The notes beneath the pieces were generated by a model that was given only the letters and a program-made list of their open reading frames with translations, ran no database searches and was not told the origin of the DNA. Of a DNA stretch of 64,000 nt, positions 9,226 through 17,044 are shown one piece after another; position 1 is the first letter of the stretch; each line of letters opens with the position of its first letter. A program made the translations under genes and the position numbers. Origin of the DNA: Streptomyces marinisediminis (GTDB taxonomy: Bacteria > Actinomycetota > Actinomycetes > Streptomycetales > Streptomycetaceae); the NCBI RefSeq assembly GCF_026262575.1, contig NZ_JAPKFL010000019.1:1-64000 (forward strand), in the 5' to 3' direction.

Positions 9226-10004
9226 TGAGCATTCCGGAGACGAACCCCGAGAAGGGCCCGACGCCCGGCACCGCCCCGTCCCGGCGCAGGCGGTGGCTGA
9301 CGCCCGCCACCGTGACCGCCGCACTGGCACTCCTCGCCGGCGCGGGCGGGGCCACCCACACCGCCGTCACGCTCGCGGGCGCCGACCGCACCTCGCCCAC
9401 CACCGTGGTCGGTACGGCGGAGGCGGCCGGCCTGGACGACGGGCGGAGCCGCGACGCCGGTGAGGGGCTGCGCCGCCTGCTGCTCCCGGTGCCGGAGGAC
9501 TTCCGGCCCGGCCCGGACTTCGGCCACCTGCCCAACGACGTCGAACTGGACAGGGAGCGCGCGACCGAGCACGAGGTGGCCTACGGCGGAGCGGAGGACC
9601 CGGAGCTGCGCCGCGTGTACAAGGCGTTTCTCGACGACCTGCGGCTCCAGGGCTCGGCCATGCGCAGCTACAGCGGCGACGACGGACGGCTGACCGTGCA
9701 GGCCATCCTCGTCAAGCTGGGGGAGGAGGACGCGGCACCGGTCCTCGCGGACCTCGTCGCCACGGAGTTGGAAAGCACACCCGGGATGCGCGAGGGCCCC
9801 GCGGTCGACGGGTACGAGGACGCCCGCTGCCTGGTCGTCGACGAACCCGACCTCGGCATGGACATCGTCCGCTGCCTGGCGGGACTGGACGGGTTCATGG
9901 TGACGCTGAACGCGGTGGGCAGCCGACCGATGGACCACCAGCTCGTGACCGACATGCTCGCGCGGCAGCTCGACCGCGTCGCGTCCCCGGGAGAGTACGT
10001 ATGA
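9225..10004 (+). CDS. Membrane-anchored extracytoplasmic protein, second of three
   Basis: The 259-aa protein has a basic head, a membrane segment near residues 24-45 and an extracytoplasmic domain. That domain has two cysteines in a short interval (ARCLVVDEPDLGMDIVRCLAG), which could form a disulfide. ATG at 9225 overlaps the preceding stop and its own TGA overlaps the next ATG at 10001. No known family was identified. The shared topology with its neighbours suggests paralogy or one envelope complex. Confidence 0.7.
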   Translation: MSIPETNPEKGPTPGTAPSRRRRWLTPATVTAALALLAGAGGATHTAVTLAGADRTSPTTVVGTAEAAGLDDGRSRDAGEGLRRLLLPVPEDFRPGPDFGHLPNDVELDRERATEHEVAYGGAEDPELRRVYKAFLDDLRLQGSAMRSYSGDDGRLTVQAILVKLGEEDAAPVLADLVATELESTPGMREGPAVDGYEDARCLVVDEPDLGMDIVRCLAGLDGFMVTLNAVGSRPMDHQLVTDMLARQLDRVASPGEYV

Positions 10005-11194
10005 CGGACACCACCGCCCCCACCCCGAGCGCTCCGGACGCCGACGCTCCGGACGCCGCGGTGACCGAGACCCCGGTCGCCCCGGCCGCCACCGCGGTGG
10101 ACCCCGCGTCGCCCGCGGAGGCGGACGCGGCCGCGGCGAGCGCGGACGCGGCCCCGGGAGGGCCGGCCGCCGAGCCGCCGTCCGCCCCCGCCGAACCCGA
10201 GCGCGCGACCACGACCGAATCCGAGCCCGGCTCTGCGACCGAGCCCGAGCGCGAGCGCGCGACGGAGCCCGAGCCTGAGCCCGCGTCCGCGTCCGAGCCC
10301 GGAGCCGAGCGCGGGCCCGAGCCCGCGTCCGGGTCTGCGACCGTGTCCGAGCCCGAGGGCGCGACGGAGCCCGAGCCCGTGTCCGAGCCGGAGCCCGCGA
10401 CCGCGACCGGGCGCGGGACGGAGCCCGGGCCCGCTCGTTGGCGCACGGCCCTGCGGTGGGGGTCCGCGGCGCTCGTCTGCGCGGCGCTGGCCGGGGGCGT
10501 CGGCTACGGGCTCACCCTGCCCGAGCGCACGGACGTGCCGGGCCTGGCCACCGAGCACGACGGCCGCTGGGACTACCCAAAGCTGACGCTGCCGGCGCTG
10601 CCTTCCGGCTCACCGCTCCCCTTCGAGGACGCCAACGTCGCCCGGGTCCACCACGCCGACCTGCGGGACCTGGTGCTCCCGGCGCCCCGGGGCGCCGAGG
10701 CGCACGAGGAGCTGCCGCCGCTGGAGGGCGGCTGGGTCGACCAGGGGTCCTTCATGGACCTCTTCAGCAGCTCCGCCATCACGGCGGACATCGACGCCCG
10801 GCTGGCCAGCGACCCGCCCCGGCACATCGCCGCCCGCGGGTGGGTCATGCCGGACGGCACCCGGACCAGCGTCCACCTGCTGCGCTTCAACACCGGTGCG
10901 GTGGCGCAGAGCTTCGAGCGGGAGATGCTGCGCGACGGCACACAGCCGTGGAACGCCCTCTCCGACGGCGCCGCCCTGCGGGTGGACCAGGAGTGGGCGG
11001 CCCTCGACGCCCGGCTGGAGACGGTCACGATCACCCCCTACGAGGAGCGCGAGCCCTACGGCACCGAGCAGAGCCGCATGGCGTACGTCCTCGCGGGTGA
11101 CACCGTCGGCGTCGTCGTGCAGACCGGGGAGGGCGGGGCCGGGGACGTGCCGTTCCAGCAGACGGTGATCCTCCAGGCGCAGCTCCTGAGCTGA
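10001..11194 (+). CDS. Membrane-anchored protein with long Glu-Pro-rich cytoplasmic region, third of three
   Basis: The 397-aa product begins with about 145 residues of low-complexity Ala/Glu/Pro/Ser, including repeated SEPEP and TEPE motifs. A membrane segment (about residues 153-170) and an extracytoplasmic domain follow, the latter containing FEDANVARVHHADLRDLVLP. ATG at 10001 overlaps the upstream stop. The repeat-rich head probably varies in length between strains. No family was recognised. It ends one base short of the convergent YunG gene, so transcription from both sides meets here. Confidence 0.7.
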   Translation: MTDTTAPTPSAPDADAPDAAVTETPVAPAATAVDPASPAEADAAAASADAAPGGPAAEPPSAPAEPERATTTESEPGSATEPERERATEPEPEPASASEPGAERGPEPASGSATVSEPEGATEPEPVSEPEPATATGRGTEPGPARWRTALRWGSAALVCAALAGGVGYGLTLPERTDVPGLATEHDGRWDYPKLTLPALPSGSPLPFEDANVARVHHADLRDLVLPAPRGAEAHEELPPLEGGWVDQGSFMDLFSSSAITADIDARLASDPPRHIAARGWVMPDGTRTSVHLLRFNTGAVAQSFEREMLRDGTQPWNALSDGAALRVDQEWAALDARLETVTITPYEEREPYGTEQSRMAYVLAGDTVGVVVQTGEGGAGDVPFQQTVILQAQLLS

Positions 11195-11195
11195 C

Positions 11196-11711
11196 TCAAG
11201 CCGGTCCGCCGGGCGGCGCGGGCGCTCCGGGCCGCCCGGCGAGGCGGGCGGCGACGCGTTCCCGCAGGCGCTCGTACTCGGCGGCCCGGCGCCGCGGCCG
11301 TCCGGGCGGACGGGGGACCGGGGCGCCGTCCGTCACCCGTTCGCCCCGGCGGAACTGCTCCCGGGTGAGGTCCAGCTCCAGCCCGCTGGGCAGCCGGTTC
11401 CACCAGTGGTAGCCCTCCCAGGCGCCCCCGGGGCCGTACACCTCCCCGCGCACCAGTGCGCCGCCGAGCAGGTCGTGCACGACGAGCGCGGTGACGTCGC
11501 AGTGGCCCCACGCCGGGTTCCGCGGCGTCCAGGGGATGCGGGTGAGGTCGGAGGGGCAGCACGTGTCGGCGGCCCAGCTCGCCCGGACGGCGGCCTCCAA
11601 CGCCCCCAACGTCAACGGCCCGGCCCCCCGCCGACCCCGATCCCCGTGGCGCGGAGCCGCCCGGCCCGCTGCCCTGCTGCCCGGCGGGCTGCGGCTCGGC
11701 GTGCTGCGCAC
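11196..11711 (-). CDS. YunG family protein
   Basis: The core, from LGALEAAVRASWAADTC through WTPRNPAWGHCDVTALVVHD to GYHWWNRLPSGLELDLTREQF, is characteristic of YunG-like proteins. These are short proteins with conserved Cys, His and Asp resembling a papain-like or transglutaminase arrangement; function unknown. The start is uncertain: GTG at 11711 gives 171 aa, but the first 32 or so residues are Arg/Pro-rich shadow-like sequence. An internal TTG just before LGALEAAV may be the real start. Confidence 0.7.
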   Translation of the reverse strand: MRSTPSRSPPGSRAAGRAAPRHGDRGRRGAGPLTLGALEAAVRASWAADTCCPSDLTRIPWTPRNPAWGHCDVTALVVHDLLGGALVRGEVYGPGGAWEGYHWWNRLPSGLELDLTREQFRRGERVTDGAPVPRPPGRPRRRAAEYERLRERVAARLAGRPGAPAPPGGPA

Positions 11712-12330
11712 CGGAGCCGTCCGGCCCGGCGTCCTGCGGAGTGGGAGTCATGACGCCCAGCGTCCCAGCCCCCACTGACACCGGCCCGGCACGGCCGACT
11801 CCCGACACCGGCCGAACCGGCACCGGTCGAACCGGCACCGGCCGGTCCCGGTGCCGCCGGAGCGGTGCGGCCTCGGCCCGTGGGGCCGGAGGCCCCCACG
11901 GGGCAGGCGGTCGGAGCAGGGCCGCCGGGTAGAGCCACCGGAGCAGCCCCCCCCCCCCACGGAGCAGCGCCCACGAAGCAGCCCTCCACGGAGCGGAGCC
12001 ACCGGAGGAGGGGCGCCGGGGCGAGGCGGCCGGGCCACGTCAGGGGCGGCGCGGCCGGAGCGCCCCGGACGGCCGGGCGCGGCCGGAGCGCCCCGGACGG
12101 CCCGGCGCGGCCGGAACGCGCCCGCCGGGGGAGGGGCCGCGGCGCGGCTGGTGTGAGGTACCGCACGTTCCCGTGTGGGTTCGCGTGAACCGGGCAGGGG
12201 TCGTCGCTGGGTGGGTGCCGCCGCGTCTCAGGATGCGGGTCCGGGAGGCCGGACGTGGCCCGCTCGATAAAATGAGCCGACCAGGGCCCCGGCGAACGGG
12301 TCCGGTGAGACCGAGAAACGAGGAGCGCAC
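11712..12330. other. Long G+C-rich leader/intergenic region before ask
   Basis: About 620 bases without a credible gene. It contains a run of 12 C residues at 11947-11958, a 28-bp tandem repeat at 12049-12120 and an A+T-rich GATAAAAT at about 12266-12273. The last could be the -10 of an ask promoter, giving a leader of roughly 50 nt. Confidence 0.4.
12049..12120. repeat. 28-bp tandem repeat, about 2.5 copies
   Basis: A 28-bp unit beginning GCGCGGCCGGAGCGCCCC occurs at 12049-12076, again with a single change at 12077-12104, and partially from 12105. It lies upstream of the proposed ask promoter and has no coding role that I can see. Confidence 0.7.
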
Positions 12331-13605
12331 GTGAGCCTAGTCGTGCAGAAGTACGGCGGCTCCTCCGTTGCCGACGCAGAGGGCATCAAGCGCGTCGCCA
12401 AGCGGATCGTCGAGGCGAAGCAGCGCGGCCACCAGGTGGTCGTGGTGGTCTCGGCGATGGGCGACACGACGGATGAGTTGATCGATCTCGCCAGCGAGGT
12501 GTCTCCGATCACCTCGGGGCGTGAGTACGACATGCTGCTGACCGCCGGAGAGCGCATCTCCATGGCCCTGCTGGCCATGGCGATCAAATCCCTCGGTCAC
12601 GAAGCCCAGTCCTTCACCGGGAGCCAGGCCGGTGTGATCACCGACTCCGTGCACAACAAGGCGCGGATCATCGACGTCACGCCCGGCCGCATCCAGGCGG
12701 CGCTCGACGACGGCAACATCGCCATCGTCGCCGGCTTCCAGGGCGTCTCCCAGGACAGCAAGGACATCACCACGCTCGGCCGGGGCGGGTCCGACACCAC
12801 CGCGGTGGCGCTGGCCGCCGCGCTCGGCGCCGAGGTGTGCGAGATCTACACCGACGTCGACGGCGTGTTCACCGCCGACCCGCGGGTGGTGAAGAAGGCC
12901 AGGAAGATCGACTGGATCTCCTTCGGTGACATGCTGGAGCTGGCCAGCTCCGGCTCGAAGGTGCTGCTGCACCGGTGCGTGGAGTACGCACGCCGTTACA
13001 ACATCCCGATCCACGTCCGCTCGTCGTTCTCCGGCCTGCCCGGCACGTGGGTCAGCAACGAACCGCGAACAGGGGACGATCCGATGGAGCAGGCGCTCAT
13101 CTCGGGCGTGGCACACGACACCTCCGAGGCCAAGGTCACGATCGTCGGAGTCCCGGACAAGCCAGGTGAGGCCGCGGCCATCTTCCGCGCCGTCGCCGAC
13201 GCCGAGCTGAACATCGACATGGTGGTGCAGAACGTTTCCGCCGCGTCCACGGGCCTGACGGACATCTCCTTCACGCTGCCGAAGACGGACGGCAAGCGGG
13301 CGATCGACGCGCTGGAGAAGCGCAAGGAGAGCATCGGCTTCGACTCGCTGCGCTACGACGACCAGATCGCGAAGATCTCGCTCGTCGGCGCGGGCATGAA
13401 GACGAACCCGGGTGTGACGGCGACGTTCTTCGACGCGCTGTCCAACGCCGGGGTGAACATCGAGCTGATCTCCACCTCGGAGATCCGCATCTCCGTCGTC
13501 ACCCGCGCGGACGACGTCAACGAGGCGGTGCGCGTGGTGCACACCGCGTTCGGGCTCGACAGCGACTCGGACGAGGCCGTCGTCTACGGCGGCACGGGCC
13601 GCTGA
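12331..13605 (+). CDS. ask: Aspartate kinase (alpha subunit; first enzyme of the Asp-family amino acid pathway)
   Basis: The 424-aa protein phosphorylates aspartate in the route to lysine, threonine, methionine and diaminopimelate. It opens with the kinase motif VQKYGGSSVAD, has FQGVSQDSKDITTLGRGGSDTTAVALA at residues 135-161, and ends in two ACT domains that would mediate feedback control by Lys and Thr. Its length matches the actinobacterial alpha2-beta2 type. GTG at 12331 follows GGAG. An internal in-frame start at 13084 would give the beta subunit. In most streptomycetes asd follows directly; here it does not. Confidence 0.97.
   Translation: MSLVVQKYGGSSVADAEGIKRVAKRIVEAKQRGHQVVVVVSAMGDTTDELIDLASEVSPITSGREYDMLLTAGERISMALLAMAIKSLGHEAQSFTGSQAGVITDSVHNKARIIDVTPGRIQAALDDGNIAIVAGFQGVSQDSKDITTLGRGGSDTTAVALAAALGAEVCEIYTDVDGVFTADPRVVKKARKIDWISFGDMLELASSGSKVLLHRCVEYARRYNIPIHVRSSFSGLPGTWVSNEPRTGDDPMEQALISGVAHDTSEAKVTIVGVPDKPGEAAAIFRAVADAELNIDMVVQNVSAASTGLTDISFTLPKTDGKRAIDALEKRKESIGFDSLRYDDQIAKISLVGAGMKTNPGVTATFFDALSNAGVNIELISTSEIRISVVTRADDVNEAVRVVHTAFGLDSDSDEAVVYGGTGR
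13084..13605 (+). CDS. Aspartokinase beta subunit (internal in-frame start)
   Basis: In actinobacteria the beta subunit of aspartokinase is made from an internal start in the same frame. Here ATG at 13084, residue 252 of Ask, opens MEQALISGVAHD and is preceded by AGGGGA about 7 nt upstream. The product would be 173 aa and consist of the two ACT regulatory domains. That it is used here is inference from the family and from the site. Confidence 0.6.
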   Translation: MEQALISGVAHDTSEAKVTIVGVPDKPGEAAAIFRAVADAELNIDMVVQNVSAASTGLTDISFTLPKTDGKRAIDALEKRKESIGFDSLRYDDQIAKISLVGAGMKTNPGVTATFFDALSNAGVNIELISTSEIRISVVTRADDVNEAVRVVHTAFGLDSDSDEAVVYGGTGR

Positions 13606-14071
13606 CGGCGGCACCGCCGCCGCGGGCGGCCGGTACCGCCGGCCGCCGCCGTGGCCGGACGCCCCGGCCGCTTTCCCGTTTCCCGCACATCCGCTCACCG
13701 GACAGCCCGCCCGGTGCCCGAGGAGGAGGCCGACCGCGAGGTCGGCCCCGCCCTCCGGCGCCGGGCGGGCTGTCCGCTATCCGGACCACGTGCGCCGAAG
13801 TTCACCTGCGATGACCGGATTGACGCGCTATGTGCGGCGGTTGTGATCAAGTTGTGGTGGTTGTGACTTGATCTCAATCTGCCACTGGCCGAAGATTTCC
13901 GTGCCCCCGCAACCGACGGGCGGCAGGCCGCGTCTCCCGGACCACCACCGTGGCGGCGGGCGCAGGGCGGGGTAGCGAGGAAGAGGCGGTACGCATGGGG
14001 GCGTTCGGCGCGTCGTCAGAAACGGCGCCGGGGGCGTACAACCCTGACGGGGGGCAACGTGTCCAACTGGC
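13606..14071. other. Intergenic region between ask and the sigma factor gene
   Basis: No gene found in these 466 bases; in particular asd, the usual neighbour of ask, is absent. The region holds the large hairpin at 13700-13775 and a comparatively A+T-rich stretch around 13840-13880 that may contain the sigma-factor promoter. Confidence 0.55.
13700..13775. terminator. Large two-tier hairpin, probable terminator after ask
   Basis: GGACAGCCCGCCCGG at 13700-13714 is perfectly complementary to CCGGGCGGGCTGTCC at 13761-13775. Inside is a second stem GGCCGACC/GGTCGGCC closed by a GCGA (GNRA-type) tetraloop around 13728-13747. The structure is symmetrical and has no U-tract. It would suit termination of the ask transcript or a structured leader for the downstream gene. 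Confidence 0.6.
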
Positions 14072-14701
14072 GTGGCAACGGTTCTCACGACGACAGCGCC
14101 CCCGCGTGGGGGCATCCCGGTGATCGCACCCTGGCCGGCGGCCTCGCGACGCGGCACGGCCGTGCCGGTGCAGCCGCACGCGGCCGACGCTGACGACGCG
14201 CCCGCCGTGGGAACCTCCGTCGACCACCTCACCGAGACCTACCGCACCCACTACCGCTCGCTGCTCGGCCTCGCGGCGCTGCTGCTGGACGACACGGCCT
14301 CCTGCGAGGACGTGGTGCAGGAGGCGTTCATCCGCGTCCACTCCGCCCGCAGGCGCGTCAAGGACCCGGACAAGACGCTCGCCTACCTGCGTCAGACCGT
14401 CGTCAACCTCTCCCGCTCCACCCTGCGCCGCCGCATCCTGGGCCTGAAGGTGCTGGCCAAGCCGATGCCGGACGCCGCGAGCGCGGAGGAGGGCGCCTAC
14501 GAGGCGCTGGAGCGCGACGAGCTCAAGCGCGCCATGCGCGGGCTCCAGCGGCGCCAGCGCGAGGTGCTGGTCCTGCGCTACTTCGCGGACATGACCGAGG
14601 AGCAGGTCGCCCAGACGCTGGGCATATCCCGCGGCTCGGTCAAGGCTTACGGATCGCGCGGCATCGCCGCCCTGCGCGTCGCGATGGAGAACCCGGCATG
14701 A
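14072..14701 (+). CDS. SigE-family (ECF) RNA polymerase sigma factor
   Basis: The 209-aa protein has an Ala/Pro-rich head, then sigma region 2 (YRTHYRSLLGLAALLLDDTASCEDVVQEAFIRV) and region 4 (LQRRQREVLVLRYFADMTEEQVAQTLGIS with a helix-turn-helix). This is typical of the actinobacterial SigE family, which often drives envelope stress genes. The next gene overlaps by 4 nt and encodes a membrane protein, the usual place for an anti-sigma factor. The start is uncertain: GTG at 14072 has no good ribosome-binding site, and internal starts near residue 17 would still give a complete sigma factor. Confidence 0.85.
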   Translation: MATVLTTTAPPRGGIPVIAPWPAASRRGTAVPVQPHAADADDAPAVGTSVDHLTETYRTHYRSLLGLAALLLDDTASCEDVVQEAFIRVHSARRRVKDPDKTLAYLRQTVVNLSRSTLRRRILGLKVLAKPMPDAASAEEGAYEALERDELKRAMRGLQRRQREVLVLRYFADMTEEQVAQTLGISRGSVKAYGSRGIAALRVAMENPA

Positions 14702-16059
14702 CGACGGAACGGGGCACCGGCGCCCCGCACGGACCCGACGGACCGCACGGCGAGCGCGACACGCGCCCGCTGCCCGGGGCGAGCCCCGCCGACGCCGAGC
14801 CCGGCGGCCCGGGCCCGGCCCCCGCCGCGCCGGGCACGGCACACGCGGCCCCCGAGCCGCCCGGCGACGAGGAGGCCCTGCGCCGGCTGCTGCGGGACGC
14901 GGTGCGCGACCTCGAACCGTCCGCCGGCAGCCTGGACCACCTGCGCCGGGCCGTGCCCGCCCGCCGGGCCCGCCGGCGGCACGTCGGCGTCGGGCTGGCC
15001 GCCGCCGTGCTGGTCGGCGCCGTCGCGGTGCCCGCGTTCACCACCGGTGTCGTGCCCAGCCCGCTCGGCGGCGGCGAGCGCGGCGAGAGCGCGCACAGCG
15101 CCGACGGCAACGGTGCCGAGGAGCCGTACGGCGGCCGGGACGCCACGGGGCAGGACGCGGGCGGAGCGGGCGGCGGCCAGGGCACCGAGGGCGCCGAGCG
15201 CGGCGGCACGGGATCGACCGAGCCCTCGCAGGGCGGCTCCCCGTCCCCGGACGACACCGCCGACCTGGGCGCCTCCTCCCCGCTGTGCCTGCGCGACCAG
15301 CTCGGCGAGGCCGCGGCCAGGGTCGGCGACCCGGACCCCACGGGCGCCCGCTACGGGGGGTTCACCTTCACCAACGTCTCCGGCGACAGTTGCCGCGTCT
15401 CCGGCTCCGCCGACCAGTTGACGGCCGCCGCGCAGGGCTCCGCCGACGCGAGCGCCGTCACCGTGCTGGACCACACCGAGGGCGGGCGCGCCCAGGGCCT
15501 GCCCAGCCCCGTCGGCGTGCCCGACGAGCTGATCCTGCGGCCGGGCGAGTCCTTCCAGGTGCGGTTCGCCTGGTTGCCGGACACCACGCGCGGCGCGGGT
15601 GGCTGCCCGGCGCCCGAGCGGCCGGCGGACCCGCGTCCGGAGCCCGAGCCGTCCGAGGGCGGGACCACGTCCGGCAGCGGCACCGGGGGCTCCGGCGGTT
15701 CCGGCGGCTCGGGAAGCACCGGGGGCTCCGGCACCACCGGTGGCACCGGCGGGTCCGCGGGCTCCGGTGGTCCCGGTGGCGAGGGCGGTCAGGACCACCC
15801 CACCGGCACCGGCGGCACCGAGCAGCCGCCGAGCGGCACGGACGGCGAGTCCGCCCCGGCCGCCCAGGAGGCGTCCGGTCTGAGCCCCCACTCCGACTCC
15901 GGCGGCAGCGGCGGCCGGACGGACGACGGCGAGGGCGCGGCGACCGCCGTCGTCCTGCGCTACACCCCCGCCGCCGGGGGGCCGGACGCGCCACTGGCGC
16001 ACCTGGACGACGTCTGCGCGGGCACGGTCTACCGCACCGGCGTCCTGCCGGTCCAGTAG
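14698..16059 (+). CDS. Membrane protein with extracytoplasmic DUF4232-like domain, candidate anti-sigma partner
   Basis: The 453-aa product overlaps the sigma gene (ATGA at 14698). It has a cytoplasmic N-terminus of about 100 residues, including a helical LRRLLRDAVRDLEPSAGSLDHLRRAV, one membrane segment (about residues 99-118) and a secreted part. The secreted part resembles DUF4232 (LCLRDQLGEAAARV, FTFTNVSGDSC, AVTVLDH). That domain is interrupted by a Gly/Ser/Thr-rich repeat of about 90 residues, and it closes with a second Cys-containing strand. Sigma-anti-sigma pairing is inferred from overlap and topology only. Confidence 0.7.
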   Translation: MTTERGTGAPHGPDGPHGERDTRPLPGASPADAEPGGPGPAPAAPGTAHAAPEPPGDEEALRRLLRDAVRDLEPSAGSLDHLRRAVPARRARRRHVGVGLAAAVLVGAVAVPAFTTGVVPSPLGGGERGESAHSADGNGAEEPYGGRDATGQDAGGAGGGQGTEGAERGGTGSTEPSQGGSPSPDDTADLGASSPLCLRDQLGEAAARVGDPDPTGARYGGFTFTNVSGDSCRVSGSADQLTAAAQGSADASAVTVLDHTEGGRAQGLPSPVGVPDELILRPGESFQVRFAWLPDTTRGAGGCPAPERPADPRPEPEPSEGGTTSGSGTGGSGGSGGSGSTGGSGTTGGTGGSAGSGGPGGEGGQDHPTGTGGTEQPPSGTDGESAPAAQEASGLSPHSDSGGSGGRTDDGEGAATAVVLRYTPAAGGPDAPLAHLDDVCAGTVYRTGVLPVQ

Positions 16060-16119
16060 CGCCCCCGCCCTCGCGCCAGCGCACGGCATCGCGCCCCGTA
16101 CCGCCACACGCGCGCCGGA

Positions 16120-16160
16120 CCGCACCGGCCCCGCGCACGGTGCGCGCGGGGCCGGTGCGG
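16120..16160. terminator. Hairpin after the sigma/anti-sigma-like pair
   Basis: A 13-bp perfect outer stem (CCGCACCGGCCCC with GGGGCCGGTGCGG) is extended inward by GCGCA/TGCGC with a 2-nt bulge. It lies between the stop at 16059 and the SURF1 start. Confidence 0.6.
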
Positions 16161-16204
16161 GCCTCTCGGCGCGGGGCGCGTCCCGGGTGCCGGATTCGCC
16201 CCAG

Positions 16205-16210
16205 TACCGT
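16205..16210 (+). promoter_or_regulatory. Leaderless promoter -10 for SURF1 gene
   Basis: TACCGT ends 6 nt before GTG 16217. TAnnnT about 7 nt before a start codon is the established signature of leaderless transcripts in actinobacteria, and no Shine-Dalgarno is present at this start. Confidence 0.45.
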
Positions 16211-16216
16211 GGGGGC

Positions 16217-17044
16217 GTGTACCGGTTCCTGCTGACACCCCGGTGGTGGGCGCTCAACGTCTTCCTCGTGCTCGCCGTGCCCTTCTGCCTCTTCATGGGA
16301 AGCTGGCAGCTCGGCCGCTTCGAGGACCGGGTGGACTCCCACCAGGAGGGCAAGGCGCGCGCCGAGCGGACCGCCGCCGAGGACGCGGTGCCGCTGGCCT
16401 CGCTGCTGCCGGTGACCAAGGAGACCTTCGGGCGCACGGCCGAGGTCTCCGGTCGCTACGACACCGCCGCCGACCGCCAGTTCCTCGTCCCCGGGCGACG
16501 GCTGGACGACGAGTCCGGCAGCTACGTCCTCAGCCTGCTGCGGCCCCAGGCGCCCGGGGAGCGCGCGGTGCCCGTCGTGCGCGGCTGGCTGCCCGGCGAG
16601 CCCGACGCCGCGCGGGTGCCGCCCCCGCCGAGCGGCCAGGTCCGGGTGACCGGGGCGCTCCAGGCGTCGGAAAGCGGCGGGGCGAGCGGACTGCCGGACG
16701 GCCAGCTCGGCGCCATCAGCGCCGCCACCCTGGTCAACCTGGTGCCGTACCCGGTGCACGACGCCTGGCTCACCGTGCCCGAGCCGGCCGACGGGCTGCG
16801 CGCCGTCCCGCCCACCGCCCCGAAGGGCAGTGGGCTGGACATGAAGGCGTTCCAGAACCTGGGCTACACCGCCGAGTGGTTCGTCTTCGCCGGCTTCGCG
16901 GTGTTCATGTGGTTCCGCTTCCTGCGCCGCGAGGTGGAGGTCGCCCGGGACGCGGAGCTGGGCCTCACAACCGGGGAAGACCCTCCTCCACCGGCATCCC
17001 CAGCCGCTCCAGAGCGAACCGCAGCTCCAGCCCCACCTGCTTGA
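16217..17044 (+). CDS. SURF1 family cytochrome oxidase biogenesis protein
   Basis: The 275-aa protein has the SURF1 layout: an N-terminal membrane segment in YRFLLTPRWWALNVFLVLAV, the GSWQLGRFE motif just after it, an extracytoplasmic beta-rich domain, and a second membrane segment near the C-terminus (AEWFVFAGFAVFMWFRF). SURF1 helps assembly of haem-copper oxidase. GTG at 17 bases into the 16201 line (16217) is chosen because it begins directly with the conserved YRFLLT and has a leaderless signal. The last 27 or so codons overlap the 3' end of the opposite-strand S9 peptidase gene by 80 bp. Confidence 0.88.
   Translation: MYRFLLTPRWWALNVFLVLAVPFCLFMGSWQLGRFEDRVDSHQEGKARAERTAAEDAVPLASLLPVTKETFGRTAEVSGRYDTAADRQFLVPGRRLDDESGSYVLSLLRPQAPGERAVPVVRGWLPGEPDAARVPPPPSGQVRVTGALQASESGGASGLPDGQLGAISAATLVNLVPYPVHDAWLTVPEPADGLRAVPPTAPKGSGLDMKAFQNLGYTAEWFVFAGFAVFMWFRFLRREVEVARDAELGLTTGEDPPPPASPAAPERTAAPAPPA

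Noticed and set aside
14059..14200. Short frame from GTG 14059 overlapping the sigma-factor start, with GGGGG upstream
   Set aside because: Arg/Gly-rich without recognisable features; overlaps the sigma gene in another frame. A leader peptide cannot be excluded but is not supported.
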